From Crocodylus rhombifer (taxonomy: Eukaryota; Chordata; Crocodylia; Crocodylidae): a DNA stretch of 64,000 nucleotides. Under the pieces are notes generated by a model, which saw nothing but the letters and a program-made list of their open reading frames with translations, was not told the origin of the DNA and did no database searches. The stretch's first letter is position 1, and each line of letters starts with the position of its first letter. Both the position numbers and the translations under genes were made by a program. Positions 9,801-23,567 of the stretch are shown here, piece by piece. The stretch covers positions 784,832-848,831 of the forward strand of contig JAVSML010025538.1 in NCBI GenBank assembly GCA_038503035.1, in the 5' to 3' direction.

Positions 9801-12800
9801 TATGACTCTCCAGAATGTGATTGTGATGGTCTCGGTGCATGTCACAGCATGATGCCAAATATTCTGAAGTGCTCTAACCTTACTGAAGGAAACATAATAA
9901 TAATGTTTGTAGAAATAAGTCCTTACACCCCAGCCACCATTATCTTTTCACAACATTCACAGTAGTCAAGGGATAAATATCACGTTGTGTTCATGGCATC
10001 TTAAATTATACACGGAATATTTTAGACATGTTTCTAAGACACATCATGCACTAGTCATACTATATTTTCATGACAGCAACAAACAAGTTATTATGTGCAT
10101 CAGTCAAAACTTCACTGCATAACTCTGCAGTTATAAACCATCTTATGTGCAGAAAAACAGTTCTTTAACGTTTCACAAAATACACACACATTTTTATCCT
10201 TAACAGTTATGTTACTCCAAGTAAAAGGTAACAGCAGCCTGAATGGCATTAAACTGAAGGAAAAGTGCAAATAAAATGCAGATTTATTTCAGTTTCATTT
10301 CAATTTAACTGCAGTTATTCATAAGATTTTAATGCACAGTCACTGCAGTTTCTAACTGCAATGTAGTAGGCTTTTATGCAGTTAAAATGGGTTTATGTAC
10401 AAGAGAATTGCCACAAGCCATTGCAAAACTGCTGCTACTCTTCCTTTTCCACACTTAGCTGTATAGTAATAATTCTATTTGTAGTGTATCAGCTGCTCCA
10501 AAAATGCAAATTCCAAATTATCATGCAAAGAACTGTGCTAGAAAACACAGAAACTCTTTTGCTGAACATTATGAAATAGATATTAATAAACCACGTGCAT
10601 TAAAAATAGAGGAAAAATTCAAAACAAATTACTCTTGCTTTGCTTGGAGACATACTTGCAGCACAAGTATACATCAGCATTCTTAATGCTGATACATTTC
10701 TAAATTACTGTACCTTAAAATTTCTAATGCCTCTCTGAGCTCAAATTATTAATCATGATTTGCATGTTTTTTGTACATTATAGCAGACACTGATCTCCTA
10801 AGATATTAAAAGACATTGGAGGTAGCTCTTTCATAATGGTTATAATAGTTCTTCACTCAGTATTTTTAACACCTTGGGGAAAGGTCCCATTGTAACCGCC
10901 CCCTCCCCCCTACAAAAACTTTCTTTGGAAAAATTCCATGAAATGATCCATACAGTTTTGCTTGTACCCGGACATGCCGTGGGAGTCAATGCAACCTGCA
11001 GATTCTAAGGATTTATAAGAGTTCAAATGCATGTGTAGCCACACATCCCTGAGAACAGTTTATTCTTGGCTTGCTGAGGGACACATACCCCAAAACAATG
11101 GTAGCAGCAGAGATCTATGGTCCAAAATGCACCCAAGCCCTCTTTCAGGGTAAGAATCCAAGGAAGGAAGTTAATTAGTTATTCTGGCAGTGCCCATAGA
11201 TCCCAGCTGGGATCAAGACTACATTGTGCTAGTCTCTGTTCAAATGCATAGCAAGGCACTTGCTGCCTAAAAGAGAGGCAGTCAACCAAACTAGATGAAG
11301 ATAATGAAGGGGGGTATGGGGTAAATGAGACAGAGGTGAAGCGATTTAGCTACAAAGTACATCAGTTGTGCACTAGATAGGCTAGACACCAGTCCTGAAT
11401 CCTAACTTAGTGCACTATATGTAAAAGTACTGCCTTCTAAATTTGTAATACCTAAGAGACTAGCCAGGTGCCTGATAATGTTAGATTTTACAGTCTCCTG
11501 CATCACTATCCAAGCAGGAATTACCCAATTCTATGGCATGTTATCCTGCCTTTCCTGGCATGTAGGCAAACTTGAATCTAACTACAATAGGGTTATGCAA
11601 GTACAAATGAGCCCAAAATGAGGCTGCTCATCTGTACAAGCTAACAATAAGTATTAACAATATGATATCTTGTGTTCCAGGCTGTCAGAAACTAAAAGGA
11701 CTCCCCATAGCAATGGAAGCATAAGGAAAAGAAAGCAAAACAAAACATGAAAGGGAGGACAAGAACTGGCGGGAAAAGCTTCAATTACATGATAACCTTC
11801 AATAATATGACAAAGTAGACATCTGATCATTGATCAGAATACCCCAATCACACATTTTAAGCTTCTGTATATTTGTAATGTGTCTTTGTAGAGATGTGCA
11901 TATTTACAGAATTATTAACAGGCATTCTTTTAAAAATATATTTAGACATGGGGCAGATGGGCATTAACGCTACTGTTACAAGTTTCTGATCCCAAGACCT
12001 CCCCTTCTCAATTTCTTCTTTAAACATTACCTTTTTCTATTATTAACATCCACAAACTTTCCATTCAGGTATTAAGAAATACTGTCACATTCAAGAAACT
12101 CATTTGCCTCTTACTTTTGAACTCAGCGTGTTCATGATCTATATAATTTTTTCCTCTCTGAAGAAAATTTCCCATACTTTAATTTCTCCATGTCACTAAT
12201 TTGGGGGAATCAGTTCATTTTCAAAAATCAAATAATCCTACATCTAACTGCTAGCAGTAATTGTACTATCAATGGGTCTTTCCCAAAATAAATAACCTCC
12301 TTTGAACTGTAAACTGGCAGAAGCAGAGAGTTTCCTCAAACACCTAGTCCTATATTCACAGCAACCCTTCACAAGCTAAAATCTTAAAGCTACATTTCTT
12401 TTAAGAAGTATAAGTCACTGTCAGGATAAAAGTGTAGTTACATGTGTCAGCTGCATACACAGGGCATGATGCTTTCACCCACAACTGCAGTTCCAAGAGA
12501 GCTTTGTGTGCTCAGGGAATGCAAGCCAATGCCCAAGCAGAGATGATCTAAATATTCCCACTGCTGACACAAACTCAATATTGTGCAAAATATTTCAACT
12601 CAGAAAATGAGGAATGGCTTCCAATCATTATCTGAGCAGAATATTAAAGCAAGACATGCATAATCAAGTAATTTTGATTCATTTTACAAAAGTGATGGCA
12701 TTTAGTGAGATTCAGTAAATTGTCCCTTTCAGCACTAATAACATGTTCAGAGCTTTCCCCACCAGACGTTCCATAATGGCAATATAATAGGATTGCAATG

Positions 12801-13889
12801 GCAATTAAATGATTGCATATTTTAGGGCAATGGAGGGTATCCACTAGGGCATGAACCATTAGCAAAATGGCAACATTGTCATAGGAATTTTCATGCTTTG
12901 GCACAGCAGCTGATTAGACAGAGGTACTAGCAGAGAGCAGGTATTCATCTATCTGCCACCTTTCCTTTTTCTCATAGTTTATATTTTTTTAAAAAAGACA
13001 TTAGCAGAGAGCTAAGGGCAATAACTAAAGTTTAGGGTAATCAACAACAAAATTCAACTTGGCTTTCTGCATCTGAAATGGTTGTCCAAAAATGTGGAGC
13101 TCAGGTATGGCAAACTTCAGTGTCTTAATTGGAGAGCAGCAAAACAGAGGGTTTTTTTTATTTTATTTTATTTTATTTTATTTTATTTCATTTTTTCCTA
13201 CCTTGAGCTTTGAACTTTCTCATAGTATCCTTTTTACAATTCAGCTTAGATTAACAACTAGTATCCAGCATGTAAATTAATAACAAAACAAGGCTGTGCA
13301 CTTGGACTGATCTGCCAAATACTGCTGGAAAGCAACTTTTACTTTTGAATTTAATGTTGGCATGAGGTAAAGGACTGGCAAGCTCCAGAAATGAAGTCTT
13401 TTACTCTAGAAACTTGTAAACATCAGAGAGGGGTAATATAAGCATCCCTTTACTGTTTTGTTCCCTTTAGAGCCCTCAGTTGAGTACTATTTGTCCTTTA
13501 TGCCAATTCACTCCCTGGCCTTTCAGCTGTAGGTTCACAAATGTTGAGATTAACAAAAGGGCCATAAATCCAGTCATAGGAGAGGGTCTTTTGGAATTTT
13601 GTCAGGAGTTTAGTTAGTATAATGCATGCTATGCTAAAAACTGCATAATGGATTTAGAAATCACTCTCAAAAAATGACTCTGTAGATCAAATTTAAGATC
13701 AATTCCAGCAATTAGATAATATAACAAAGAATATTATAAAAAAAATACTGAGTTATGATGAAGCTGAAATATGCCATCCTTTAAACAAGGTTCAAGAATT
13801 TTAAAATATTCTATTAAAAATAAAGTTACAGGCAGAGGAATAGGGAATATGGGATCCAAAAAATATCACATTTTACATATTTTGGTATT
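9801..13889. other. Unassigned AT-rich sequence
   Basis: About 4 kb with no recognised gene, exon or LINE motif. The only regular structure is the TTTTA repeat at 13152-13190. Short open frames here are compositionally ordinary. Confidence 0.55.
13152..13190. repeat. (TTTTA)n microsatellite
   Basis: Six to seven TTTTA units with small irregularities at both ends, in AT-rich sequence. Confidence 0.95.
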
Positions 13890-13962
13890 CTTAGACTCTG
13901 AGAGAAGTAGGGCTGGAAGAGACCTCAGGAGATCATTTACTCCAATCCTCCCTGCTCTTGTT
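13890..13962 (-). mobile_element. CR1 3' tail, short
   Basis: About 70 bases matching the reversed CR1 3' end ('agggctggaagagacctcaggagatcat..ctccaatcctccctgctc'). It is strongly 5' truncated and carries no coding sequence. Confidence 0.75.
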
Positions 13963-14204
13963 TTTTACTCATTTGGTCAGAGATAGAGTATAGTAACCTA
14001 AGGGAATATTTTATTGCCATAAAATCTGATTTGCAATTGTCCTTCCTCTGTATTGTAGATATGCATTGACTATATCAACTGAATACAAGAGTAGTGGAGA
14101 ACAAGAAGTGTTTCTATGGAAAGTAAGGAAAAAGGGACAACAATGAATTTTATTCCATCAGAGAGATTCCTTTCATCTGAATATGACATTGGCAAGATGC
14201 CATG

Positions 14205-15305
14205 GGCTTGTAAGAAAAGACATGGACTTTAAGAAGGCCTTTGACACAGTTTCCCACAACATTCTCTTAAAAAAACCTAGGTGACTGCGGCATTGAGGCC
14301 TACACAGGAAAATGGGTGGCAAATTGGCTAGATGGTTGCACCCAGAGAGTGGTGGTAGGTGGGTCATTTTCAACTTAGAGGGATGTGGGCAGTGGAGTCC
14401 CCCAGGGCATGGTCTTTATCAGTAATCTGGGTGTGGGTGTGAAATGCACTCTGTCCAAATTCACTGATGACACCAAGTTGTGGGGCAAGGTGGGCACACT
14501 GGAGGGGAGGAACATAATCCAGCTAGATCTAGACAGGTTGCAGAGGTGGGTGGATGAGAATAGGATGGAATTCAACGCAGACAAGTGCAAGGTGATGCAC
14601 CTGGGGAGAAGGAACCAGCAACACTCCTATATAACACAGTGGCAGAAAGGGATCTTGTAGTCACTGTTGACTCCAGGATGAACATGAGAGGCCAATGCAA
14701 GGAAGTGGTCAATGAGGCTAACGACACCTTATCGTGCATCTACAGATGCATCACAAGCAGATCCAGGGAGGTGTTTCTTCCCTCTATACAGCATTGGTCA
14801 GGCCACAGTTGGAGTACTGCATCCAGTTCTGGGTGCCACAGTTCAATAGGGATGTGGCTAGCATTGAGAGGGTCCAGAGCAGGGACACTTGTATGGTCAA
14901 GGGGCAGCGGGTCAGGCCCTACAAAGAGAGGCTAAAGGGCCTAAGTCTATTCAGCCTCCACAAAAGAAGGTTGAGAGGGGATCTAGAGGCCCTTTACAAA
15001 CTCACCAGGACGGACCAGTGGGAGCTGGGAGGGTTACTAGGAATAACGACCACAAATTGTTAAAGAGAAGGTTGAGGCTGCACATCAGGAGACATTACTG
15101 TATAGTTACGGCTGCCAGGCTCTGGAATGGGTTCCCAAGGGAGGTGGTACTCTCTCCTACCTTAGCGGTTTTCAAGAGGAGGCTGGACAGACATTTGGCT
15201 GGGGTGGTATGACCCCGGCACCCAATTCTGCCCAGAGCAGGGGGTCAGACCTGATGATCTGTTTAGGTCCCTTCTGACCCTAAACACTATAATACTATGA
15301 TACTA
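14205..15305 (+). mobile_element. CR1 LINE, 5' truncated, RT to tail
   Basis: Starts inside RT palm motif A (MDFKKAFDTVSH near 14222-14258), then GSGVPQGMVF (14388-14414), FTDDTKLWG (14457-14485), the thumb and the C-terminus ([14 protein letters not shown] near 14966-15005). It ends with 'gatgatctgtttaggtcccttctgacc' and a tail of ATACTATG-type octamers (about 15283-15305). Frames at 14385-14660, 14734-15063 and 14889-15212 are separated by frameshifts, so it is dead but only moderately diverged. A short inverted-repeat element begins 30 bases after its tail. Confidence 0.93.
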
Positions 15306-15335
15306 TACAAAAAGTCATACATTAGATTGTTAGAG

Positions 15336-15590
15336 GGTGCATCTACATGTTCATTCATGCACAGTCATTACTGCACATTTAGCTTAGTGCTTGCTTAATA
15401 AAGTACTAACTAAATATGCAGTAACTACAGTTACTGCTCAGCAGTTCTGGTGCACATTTTTTAAGTGAGGTTTTCTGTGCAGTAGCCTAGTGTTACTGTG
15501 CAGTAGCGTATTAGCACAGTTTTTGCCTGGCACACTACTGCCCAGTGTTATTAGGCTACTGTGTGTTAAGCATCTTGTATAGATGCATCC
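15336..15590. mobile_element. Short TIR element (MITE), TGCATCTACA type
   Basis: Left end GGTGCATCTACATG and right end (reversed) GGATGCATCTATACAAG form imperfect terminal inverted repeats. AGAG flanks both sides (15332-15335 and 15591-15594), a likely 4-bp target duplication. The 255-base interior has no coding frame and repeats of 'gtagcctagtgttactgtgcagtagc' type. It is a non-autonomous DNA transposon of uncertain superfamily, with ends related to those of the 1.2-kb element at 47865. Confidence 0.65.
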
Positions 15591-15594
15591 AGAG

Positions 15595-18279
15595 TGATCA
15601 AAAGTATTTGAAGAAGGTGAAAGGAGTGAAAGATTAGAGGTTCCATTTATTTCATTAGATAAAACTGTTTGAACAAATTTACAGAAAAGCGTATCAGCTA
15701 AAGGGTGATGGGATAGCAAATTATTTTGACTGCTTCTTTTATATGACTACTTTATTCAAATGTGACCCTATTTTCTATATTTCATCATCATAACCTATTC
15801 ACAGCTAATATCCAGTTTTTATTGCTCAATACTTTGTTTTAGTTAGGCAGATCTACCCTGCTTTTTATTTAGGCCTATCAAAGTTGGTTCAGCAAATACC
15901 TCCTGATCTTTCTGTAATGTGAAGTTCAAATTCATCTTTAAATATTCTTTGAGAGACTATTAACCTTGAGTAAATATATATAAAAAAAATGATTTGCCAG
16001 TGTAATATTTAATACAGCTCCACAGCCAAATGGCTTGGTAAGAGGGTTTCTGTTTGTTTTGTTTTACAAAAACAGACCTCTGCAACAGTTTTATTTGGGT
16101 CCTATGGTAAATAAAGAATGCTCTGTGTTTCATTTTGCCCAGTGAAAAATTATATTTATTTCCCATTGCAGGGTGGGGAGGATTAATTGATACTGCTAAA
16201 TATATTTTAAGTAGTTTAATTAAATTCTATAATATAAAATTTAGTTAAACATAGTAGAATTGATGGTCAGGTCTATATTTTTTGACAGATGGTATAATGC
16301 TTAGAACAGAACAATATCTTCCTGTTTCTTATGAATCAATTTGTATAGGATAATGGTATTCTATCAACATTATTTTGTCCAAGTAAAAATGGCCTGTTTT
16401 TAACTGAGTTTTGCATTGATTACAAAAATATTGAAAAATCTGCTGACAAGAATCAGAAAGTAAAAGGACTTAACTGAATTTCATGAGAACACCATTTTTA
16501 AACCCAAAAGCTTGCCTGGAATTTTTTCCAGCTATTTAAGTTGGTCTAATAAAAGATATCAGATTCACCCAATGAACCTTGTCTGCCTATGTCCTTAGAG
16601 CAACACGGCTACAACCTATACCCCTGTGACATGAGAGTATCATAACTTGTCGTTGTGCTATTAACTAATAATATACACAGCCTATGGACCTAAATTAAAA
16701 TCACTGTATCATCAAAATGGCACTGACTCCTATCTGTGTTTATGCTGCTGTTTACAGTGATTCTTGGTGGAGGAATCTCAAAGTACAAAGGCAGTTCAGT
16801 TATTTCCACAGGATTACCTAAAGCACCTAGGTATTTAAGTCACTAACTTCAAGTTGTTCAATTCTCTCCACACCTTAGAACTATAATAGCTGCAGTCTAG
16901 AAACAGAAAAAGAGGGAAACTAGTGTCACACTTTGCATCTTTCATTTCAAGAGAGAGCTATTTAACCAATCAGTAGCCTCCTCAGTACAGGATCTCAGTT
17001 TGTATTACCTGAGAAACAAAGCACATGGCTTATCTTTTTCAGCTAACCTCCACACAGTTTACTTTGGCTTCTCTAAATGAATTCACTTGGGGCTACAAAA
17101 CAGAAAAGCCTGCATATTCCAGGGAAATAAAAACAGATAAATGATGCTCAAGGTGAAGAAATTAACAGGCTTTCTACAGTCTCAGAAATACCAATTACCC
17201 TGTCATACTTCTACTATGGGAAAATATCAAGATATTTAACTATTTTTTCCTAACCTGATGTAAAATGATTTAGGTCAGAAATTCTCAAGGACAAAATTAA
17301 GTGTGATTGTACAGCACCTGTCACAATGGGTGCTGATTTCTATCAGAACCTCTTTGATAGAAATAGATACCACCATAATAAAATTGCTTATAATAATGAA
17401 ACGAAATGGTTATCTTGCTCTAAATCAATACTATTGCACACAGCCCATATCAATGCAGAGTTTGGCTCAGAGTCCTTCTTGCCCTCCTTCCTATTAGTGT
17501 AGCATCTGCCTCAGCCAGAAACTAAAGGCTGCAATTCCGTTCATTATATCAATCAGTCCACATCCTCCTTCATTAACAGGAAATAGAGATCACACCGTTT
17601 CAATCAGTGGGTACGTCGCTGAAGAAATCCAGTGAACATCAATGTGCAGCTCCTCAAAGAGATCTAAACAAATTAATTTATGCCATAATAGAGAGGCAAC
17701 CAGCTTATTAATTACCAGGGCTCATCCTCTAGAAAGATAATTGGAGGTGAAGCCTACTCTATATGTGAAATCTCTCCATAACCTGATCCACAATACCTTC
17801 TTAATTCTCCTGTTTCTTAATGTGTAGAATATAACTGTTTGCAACTCCACTGCAGGAGTTTAAAAATTTGCACCAGTCTTCAATGTCTCTTTCTTCTTCC
17901 CATTAATTTAAGTAGGAGCAGTTTTCTGAAAACTAACTAATTGACTTCTTGCCACATTTACATCATTACTATTGATTAGAAAAACAGAGGCCATCGGCAG
18001 AAGCTGAAGCCTTGTTTCAGTACAAAGAATTAGGCCTTAAAGAAACCAGTTCAATATTTTTCACAATGTACAAGTTAAAGGCCTGTTTTCAAAGCTAAAT
18101 AGGAGACTATATAATAAACAATTTAAAATTAACTGCATGTATTACCAATTAGAGCATATTACACATTAATCAGCAGCATTGGCAGTCTTTTGACATAAGG
18201 ACAACAGACTTCCAGTAAACAAGGAAGTTATCCATGAAGATGACTGAAGAGGCCGATCTGAGATCCACGTTTGACTGCA
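15595..18279. other. Unassigned AT-rich sequence
   Basis: No gene recognised. Contains one short interspersed-repeat piece at 16538-16632, listed separately; otherwise nothing regular. Confidence 0.55.
16538..16632 (+). repeat. Interspersed repeat tail, plus orientation
   Basis: Contains 'gttggtctaataaaagatatcag', 'cacccaatgaaccttgtctgcc' and 'gagcaacacggctacaacc'. The core GTTGGTCTRATAMAAGATATCA recurs in reverse at 19140-19225, so it is a dispersed repeat rather than unique sequence. I recall this string as common in reptile genomes but cannot name its family with confidence. Confidence 0.6.
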
Positions 18280-18930
18280 GACATGGTAAATAGTTCTGGG
18301 AAGGAGTGGGTCCAGGTAATGTCAAATTACAGTGGACACCTCTTCTCTATCTGCCTCCATAGTGAGGCAAGTTTCCTCAAAATGATCGATATCTTATTGT
18401 ACATCACAGCACCACTGGGGACAATTCAGTGCTCAGGTTTCCCAGACATTAATGTTAATATTCCATTCCTTCCAAGTGGCTTTCAAGGTAATTGCAAATC
18501 TCATATTAGGCCCACCTCTACAGCAGTGAACATTGTCATATTGGGAGTATAAGACCTGTTTTGGGAACTGGTTGTCAGGCAATCTTATGACATAACCTGT
18601 TCAAGGAAGAGGCGCTGTATAAACAGGACTTCGATGCTGGTAGTGTTTGCTTGAGCTAGAGTGTTGGCATTTGTTCTTCTAGTCTTCTAAATGTTATAAC
18701 AGATTTTCTGAATACCTTACTGATGATAACACTCCAAGTTTTTCAGGTGTTTCCAATATGCCATCCAAGTTTAATACCATACAAGAGGGTTAGGATGACA
18801 ACAGGCTGTTTAATGTGAAGTTTGGTTTGGTCCTGATGTCAGGATGTTTCCGTTTGGGCAGACCACAATACCATGGTCCTGTCCATTTGGTCATAACCTG
18901 TCAAGTGCAGATTCATTTCTATTGGCACAA
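18280..18930 (-). pseudogene. Ancient non-CR1 LINE ORF2 C-terminus
   Basis: Minus-strand translation in shifting frames gives VVILTLLYGIKLGWHIGNT (near 18750-18810), a basic stretch near 18690, then ASIEVLFIQRLFLEQVMS (near 18580-18640) and NRSYTPNM. These align with the post-RT region found in several vertebrate LINEs, of the form 'TLLYGCETW..Y..H...LE', 'SIEA.LL..QLRW.GHV.RM' and 'K..LY..L'. Numerous stops show that it is old. The clade is not determined; it is clearly not CR1. Confidence 0.5.
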
Positions 18931-19139
18931 ACTTGGCAAGTTCATGCAGGGATCAGATTTTTGACGGAAATACTACTATTTCCCAATTCTAGTCTTGATA
19001 ATGCGGCAACCAGTCCTGAGGTTTGGAACTACCTTGAGCCCCTCCATGGTCTTGGGTAAAATCCTTCTTGTGGCTTTATTACTCATTAGGTAAACATCTA
19101 CCAACACATCTGGAATCTGTATACTAGAGTAAAGATCAG

Positions 19140-19225
19140 ATTTTTTTGTGGGTGATATCTTGTATCAGACCAACTGCATGGTTGGAATAGATTTAGACAA
19201 GCTTTTGTGTATTCCGTGGACTATT
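19140..19225 (-). repeat. Interspersed repeat tail, minus orientation
   Basis: The reverse complement reads TTGGTCTGATACAAGATATC followed by a short A run, matching the core of the repeat at 16538-16632. It is truncated and diverged. Confidence 0.6.
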
Positions 19226-22200
19226 GCAGCTACTGCATTACTTCTCTACCGAGGTAATAATATTTAATTATCTGGCAAGTCTGACATAACAACAACACTT
19301 GAAGAAGGTGTATAGACCCACTTAGTTATAGCATATAAATGGACACAAGTACTTATGAATTACATTACTGATGGTACTCTGCCCCTAGTGGCTCACCTGT
19401 AAAAGAAATGCCAAATAAACATATGGATAATACTTACCTAACTTAGCAATAACAGAGCCGTGGTTGGTACAGCTTTTGTAAAATATTTTTTGATGTCTGT
19501 TACAGTTATATATGGTAGGCCATGGAAACTGATTCCAGTGCTTTGGCATATGGGATTCCCTGGAGAGATGCCAACCTGCCGATTTGTGCATTGGGAAGGA
19601 GAATATTTTCTTTATATGCTAGAAACAGTTTGTGCCGCCAACTATGTGCATCACAGTATCCAAAAGAGAAAGAAGAGGGGTGGTGTTTGAGAATTAAAGC
19701 ATGACTAAGCCAAGACTTTGCTAGTATTCTCAGTAGTACTATCCACCAAGTGCTCTAAGAGGTAAGGTAGTATTTTCAGCAAACATTTAACTGGAGTTGT
19801 GCTAAGTATTTTGCAGTTTTCTTTATCTTCATGTTACAAATATATGATACATGTCTTAGCTTATCTTTATATATATATAGATATATATCTATATCTATGA
19901 ACAAAATTTGAAGGGAAAAATCCAACCAAAAAAAGCGTGCTCAATATATTCAATTGTAAGGCAAACACAATTTCAAAGTTACTCAAAAGCATGGCATATG
20001 AAGTCTTTATCTCCAGGAGGACAAAAATAAATATTTACTACATGCCAAATAAAATTGATTTCACATGGAAGAAAATAATCATTTCTGATTGACAGACTCC
20101 CACAGCTACACAGAAGAAAAGAACTTCTGAGACTGGCAAATGCCTTAACTTTCAAAAGTTACTACCAAGTAGTGCACAGCAATAGAGTAAAAAAACCAGC
20201 AAACCAAAAATCCTTGGAAGTGTTTTCATTAGTTATCCAAATTATCTCTAATGACAGCAAAGAGTAACAAGTCTCATCTTTCTTCCCACAAGGATACCCT
20301 GCTGGTCAGCAGCAGGATTGCCTCAAATACTAGATCTCCAATACTTTCTCTGGCTACTGGAATTAGAAATAGGCTTGGTACCTACAACTGTTTTGTTCCC
20401 CAAGCAGAAAGCTTAGATTTCTGTACAAAGGGAGGTTTAACCTAGCATCATGATTTCTAGCACATATTAAACAACATATGCAAAAGTAGCCCACTAGATA
20501 TATCTATCTCTCTACATGTACCTATGTGTGACAAACACACAGTAAAAACACACTACTATGCTGCATCTTTCCTTTATAAAGGCCCATTGAGAGCTGAAGC
20601 CTAGCAGCTTATTGACTGCTCATCAATTGCCTAAATGATGTGATCATGCATGCCTGCACCTCAATTAAGCTTGTTTACTGCAGTGGAAGTTACCTCACAA
20701 ACTTTTACAAGTAGGATGAGCAGAGCTGACTGTTCAACATTTTAAAAGGAAGAAAAAATTTAAAAATATCAAAACATGAAGGGTTAAATCCTCCTCTTGG
20801 AAGTTGTGTTTTATACACTTGGTTCAGGAACTCGCACGTGTCAGGGACAGAGTCCAGCCCCAAAACTACCATCAGAAACAGGATAAAATTCAACCTTGGC
20901 ATAAGCATAAAATAAAAACCCTGTTGATTTAACTGGGACCTGGAAAATGTATATCTGAACTCAATAGTCAGGGAATAGCCTAAGCAAAATTAAAATTAAA
21001 ACAATAAAGACTAAAATTAAATTATTTAGTTGCATAAGAAGAAAAGATGGTTTAATCTGCTTTATGGGTTTATGGAAATTAAATTTGGCACCACTTCTAC
21101 TGCTGGGGTGCACTGTCCTGCAATTATTTATTCCTCATCTCTTTTATTATCCTTAGCAATTTTATATCCAGAAAAGAAGGACATTTCTTCTGATGGCCAT
21201 GCTAAAGATGGGTGCATATGTCAGGTCATTAGCTGGATGTTTTTGAACTCAGAAAATTCTATGATCTTTTTTTTTTCATTCCGGTACATCTCTCGAGCAT
21301 GTCACATTCTACTATTTACACAAATATAGCTATGACATCACTTCTCCAAGTTAAATGAAGTTGCATCTGAATACACAAAGGAGGCATACAATTCCTCATT
21401 TCTTTGCATGTCAGTGCTAGGACACCACAGACAGAAAAAAGTGCCACCTTACAGAACGAAGAGGCAGAACAGGACTTTTACCTTCTCACAGTTTGCTGGA
21501 GAAGAGAACTTTGCAGCTACATCGACTGGGAAAAGAAAAAGCAGCTCCATGTAGCCACCTTTCATGCCACAGCGTAAGGAGAAAAGAAGCCACTTTCCCC
21601 ACTCCTTGAACGGCTCTATTAAGCAACTGTCTTTCTCAACTCAGCCACTTTTCTCTACCAATGACAGATCTGGTTAGAGACTTGAGACTTCGACCTAAGG
21701 TGTTTTTTGTGGGGAAATAAGGCAGCTTAGAGAAACAAGGTTAAAAGTAGCATGTGTGAAAGCATGCCTGGTGGCTACTCAAGGCTTCTGAAAGTAGAAT
21801 TTGCCTGAGTGTAGCGTGGCTCATCCTTACACTTTTGTAATTAATAAATTGCTCAGAAAATTGCCTAGAATACATCTTGCTAACTGCTGTCTGACAGAGA
21901 AAATGCCACACAGAAATACCCCAAACCTACTATCTTTTATGCAAAAAGACAAATGGAGAATTGTTAGGGTCCTTGTCGTGCAGGTAATATTTTGAGACAG
22001 CTCCGTTTTTTCCTGCTTATCAAACAGTAAATTAAAAAACAAAACAAAACAAAACACCTCTCCCTTTAAATCTTTTTTCTTAGTCCACTGATTTTTTTAA
22101 AGTATCAGCTGCTTTATTACTATATTGCAGTATTACTTCCTTGCACAGAAGGAGCGAGATAATGTGTGCAGTAGCAAATATGAGACATTTTAAAAATACA

Positions 22201-23388
22201 AAGTGTTTTACAACTTAATACCCAAAATATTTCACCAGTTGCAATTGCTTCTGAAATTACGCTTAGATATCCTTAGAAAATGCCTATGATATATTACATA
22301 TAACACGAAATTCCATCCTCAAAATATAGCCTTTGATCTATTACCCTTATCACAAACCAAGTGAAGTTGTACCTTTCTTTAATCATATATGTTAAATCAA
22401 AGCACCTAAAACTACACTGCTTACCTATTTGCCAAAGGGTGTTGGTTGGTCAAGCGTACAACAGTTGGTTGATTGCAGACATCTCAAATATATAATCGTT
22501 GTGAGAATCTGGAGTATTTGGCAAACACCTTGATAATCTGTTTTATAGCATCACAGACAATCTGCGTACTCAGGATGTTCAAATACCATGCATTTCTACA
22601 CATCTCTACTGGAGCCAAGAGGGAAACATGAGTGCTCTTGATTAGTCACAACAATGGGGAAACTAACAGTCATAGCAGAGTCATTCTTTAGTTTGCTGCT
22701 ATTTTAAAGCAGTGGAACCTTTTTCAGCACAGCTTCCAGAAGCTGTGTACAATAACTCAGACACATTTTAACTTATGGAAATATACTTCATGTGATGTTG
22801 ATCAGGAAAAAAAATACACCAACGCTTAAAATAAATTGAATTGCTTAGATTTTTTTTTGGTTTTGTTTTATATTTTCTGTTTCTTTCCCCTGCTAATATA
22901 TTTTAATTGCCTATAACCTAAAGTCCTCAAGACTTAACAAATGTGAACTAACTATAGCTCCACTGCTGCAGAAATATAAAGTACCTAATTTAGCTCATTT
23001 GCTTTGTAACATTGATACTACCCTACAACAATGACACATCTTGCTCTTGATTTCTAACCTCTTCAAACTTTCACCATCTGGCTATTACAGTTTATAAAGA
23101 CATGACAGGATTCAACTCACTGTAGACAATGTGAATGGAAGAGAAGAGCAGTCTGAATGTAAGGCCAATACAATTTAAATACACCCAGGTTGAGAAAAAA
23201 AGGAGAAACGTACATTTTAAATCTATCTGGGAAGTGACTTGGAATCCTGTTAAGGGACCTTATTTCTTCTGACCCTCCTGTTCCATAGAAAATACACCAT
23301 GGGTACAGGGGAATCAGCCAATGCCAGGAACCCTCTTTTAAATCTTGCCTAAATATCACCTAATGCATAATGATAAAGAGATATGTAA
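19226..23388. other. Unassigned AT-rich sequence
   Basis: About 4.2 kb without a recognised gene or LINE motif. The interrupted AT repeat at 19868-19898 is the only simple repeat of note, with an AAAAC run near 22036-22056. Confidence 0.55.
19868..19898. repeat. AT/ATAG-type microsatellite
   Basis: Alternating TATATA interrupted by G and C, about 31 bases. Confidence 0.9.
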
Positions 23389-23566
23389 AATAGAATCATA
23401 GAAAATTAGGGTTGGAAGGGATCTCAAGAAGTCATCTAGTCCAACCTCCTGCTCAAAGCAGGACCAGCCCCATGTAGATCATCCCAGCCAAAGCTTTGTC
23501 AAGCTACATCATAAAAATCTCCGAAGATGAAGATTCCACAACCTGTCTGGATCACCTGTTTCCGTG
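23389..23566 (-). mobile_element. CR1 3'-end fragment
   Basis: Begins with the reversed tail 'aatcatagaaaattagggttggaaggg' and continues as the reversed CR1 3' UTR ('atctagtccaacctcctgctcaaagcagga'). It is truncated where a second CR1 tail starts at about 23568. No coding sequence is preserved. Confidence 0.88.
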
Positions 23567-23567
23567 C

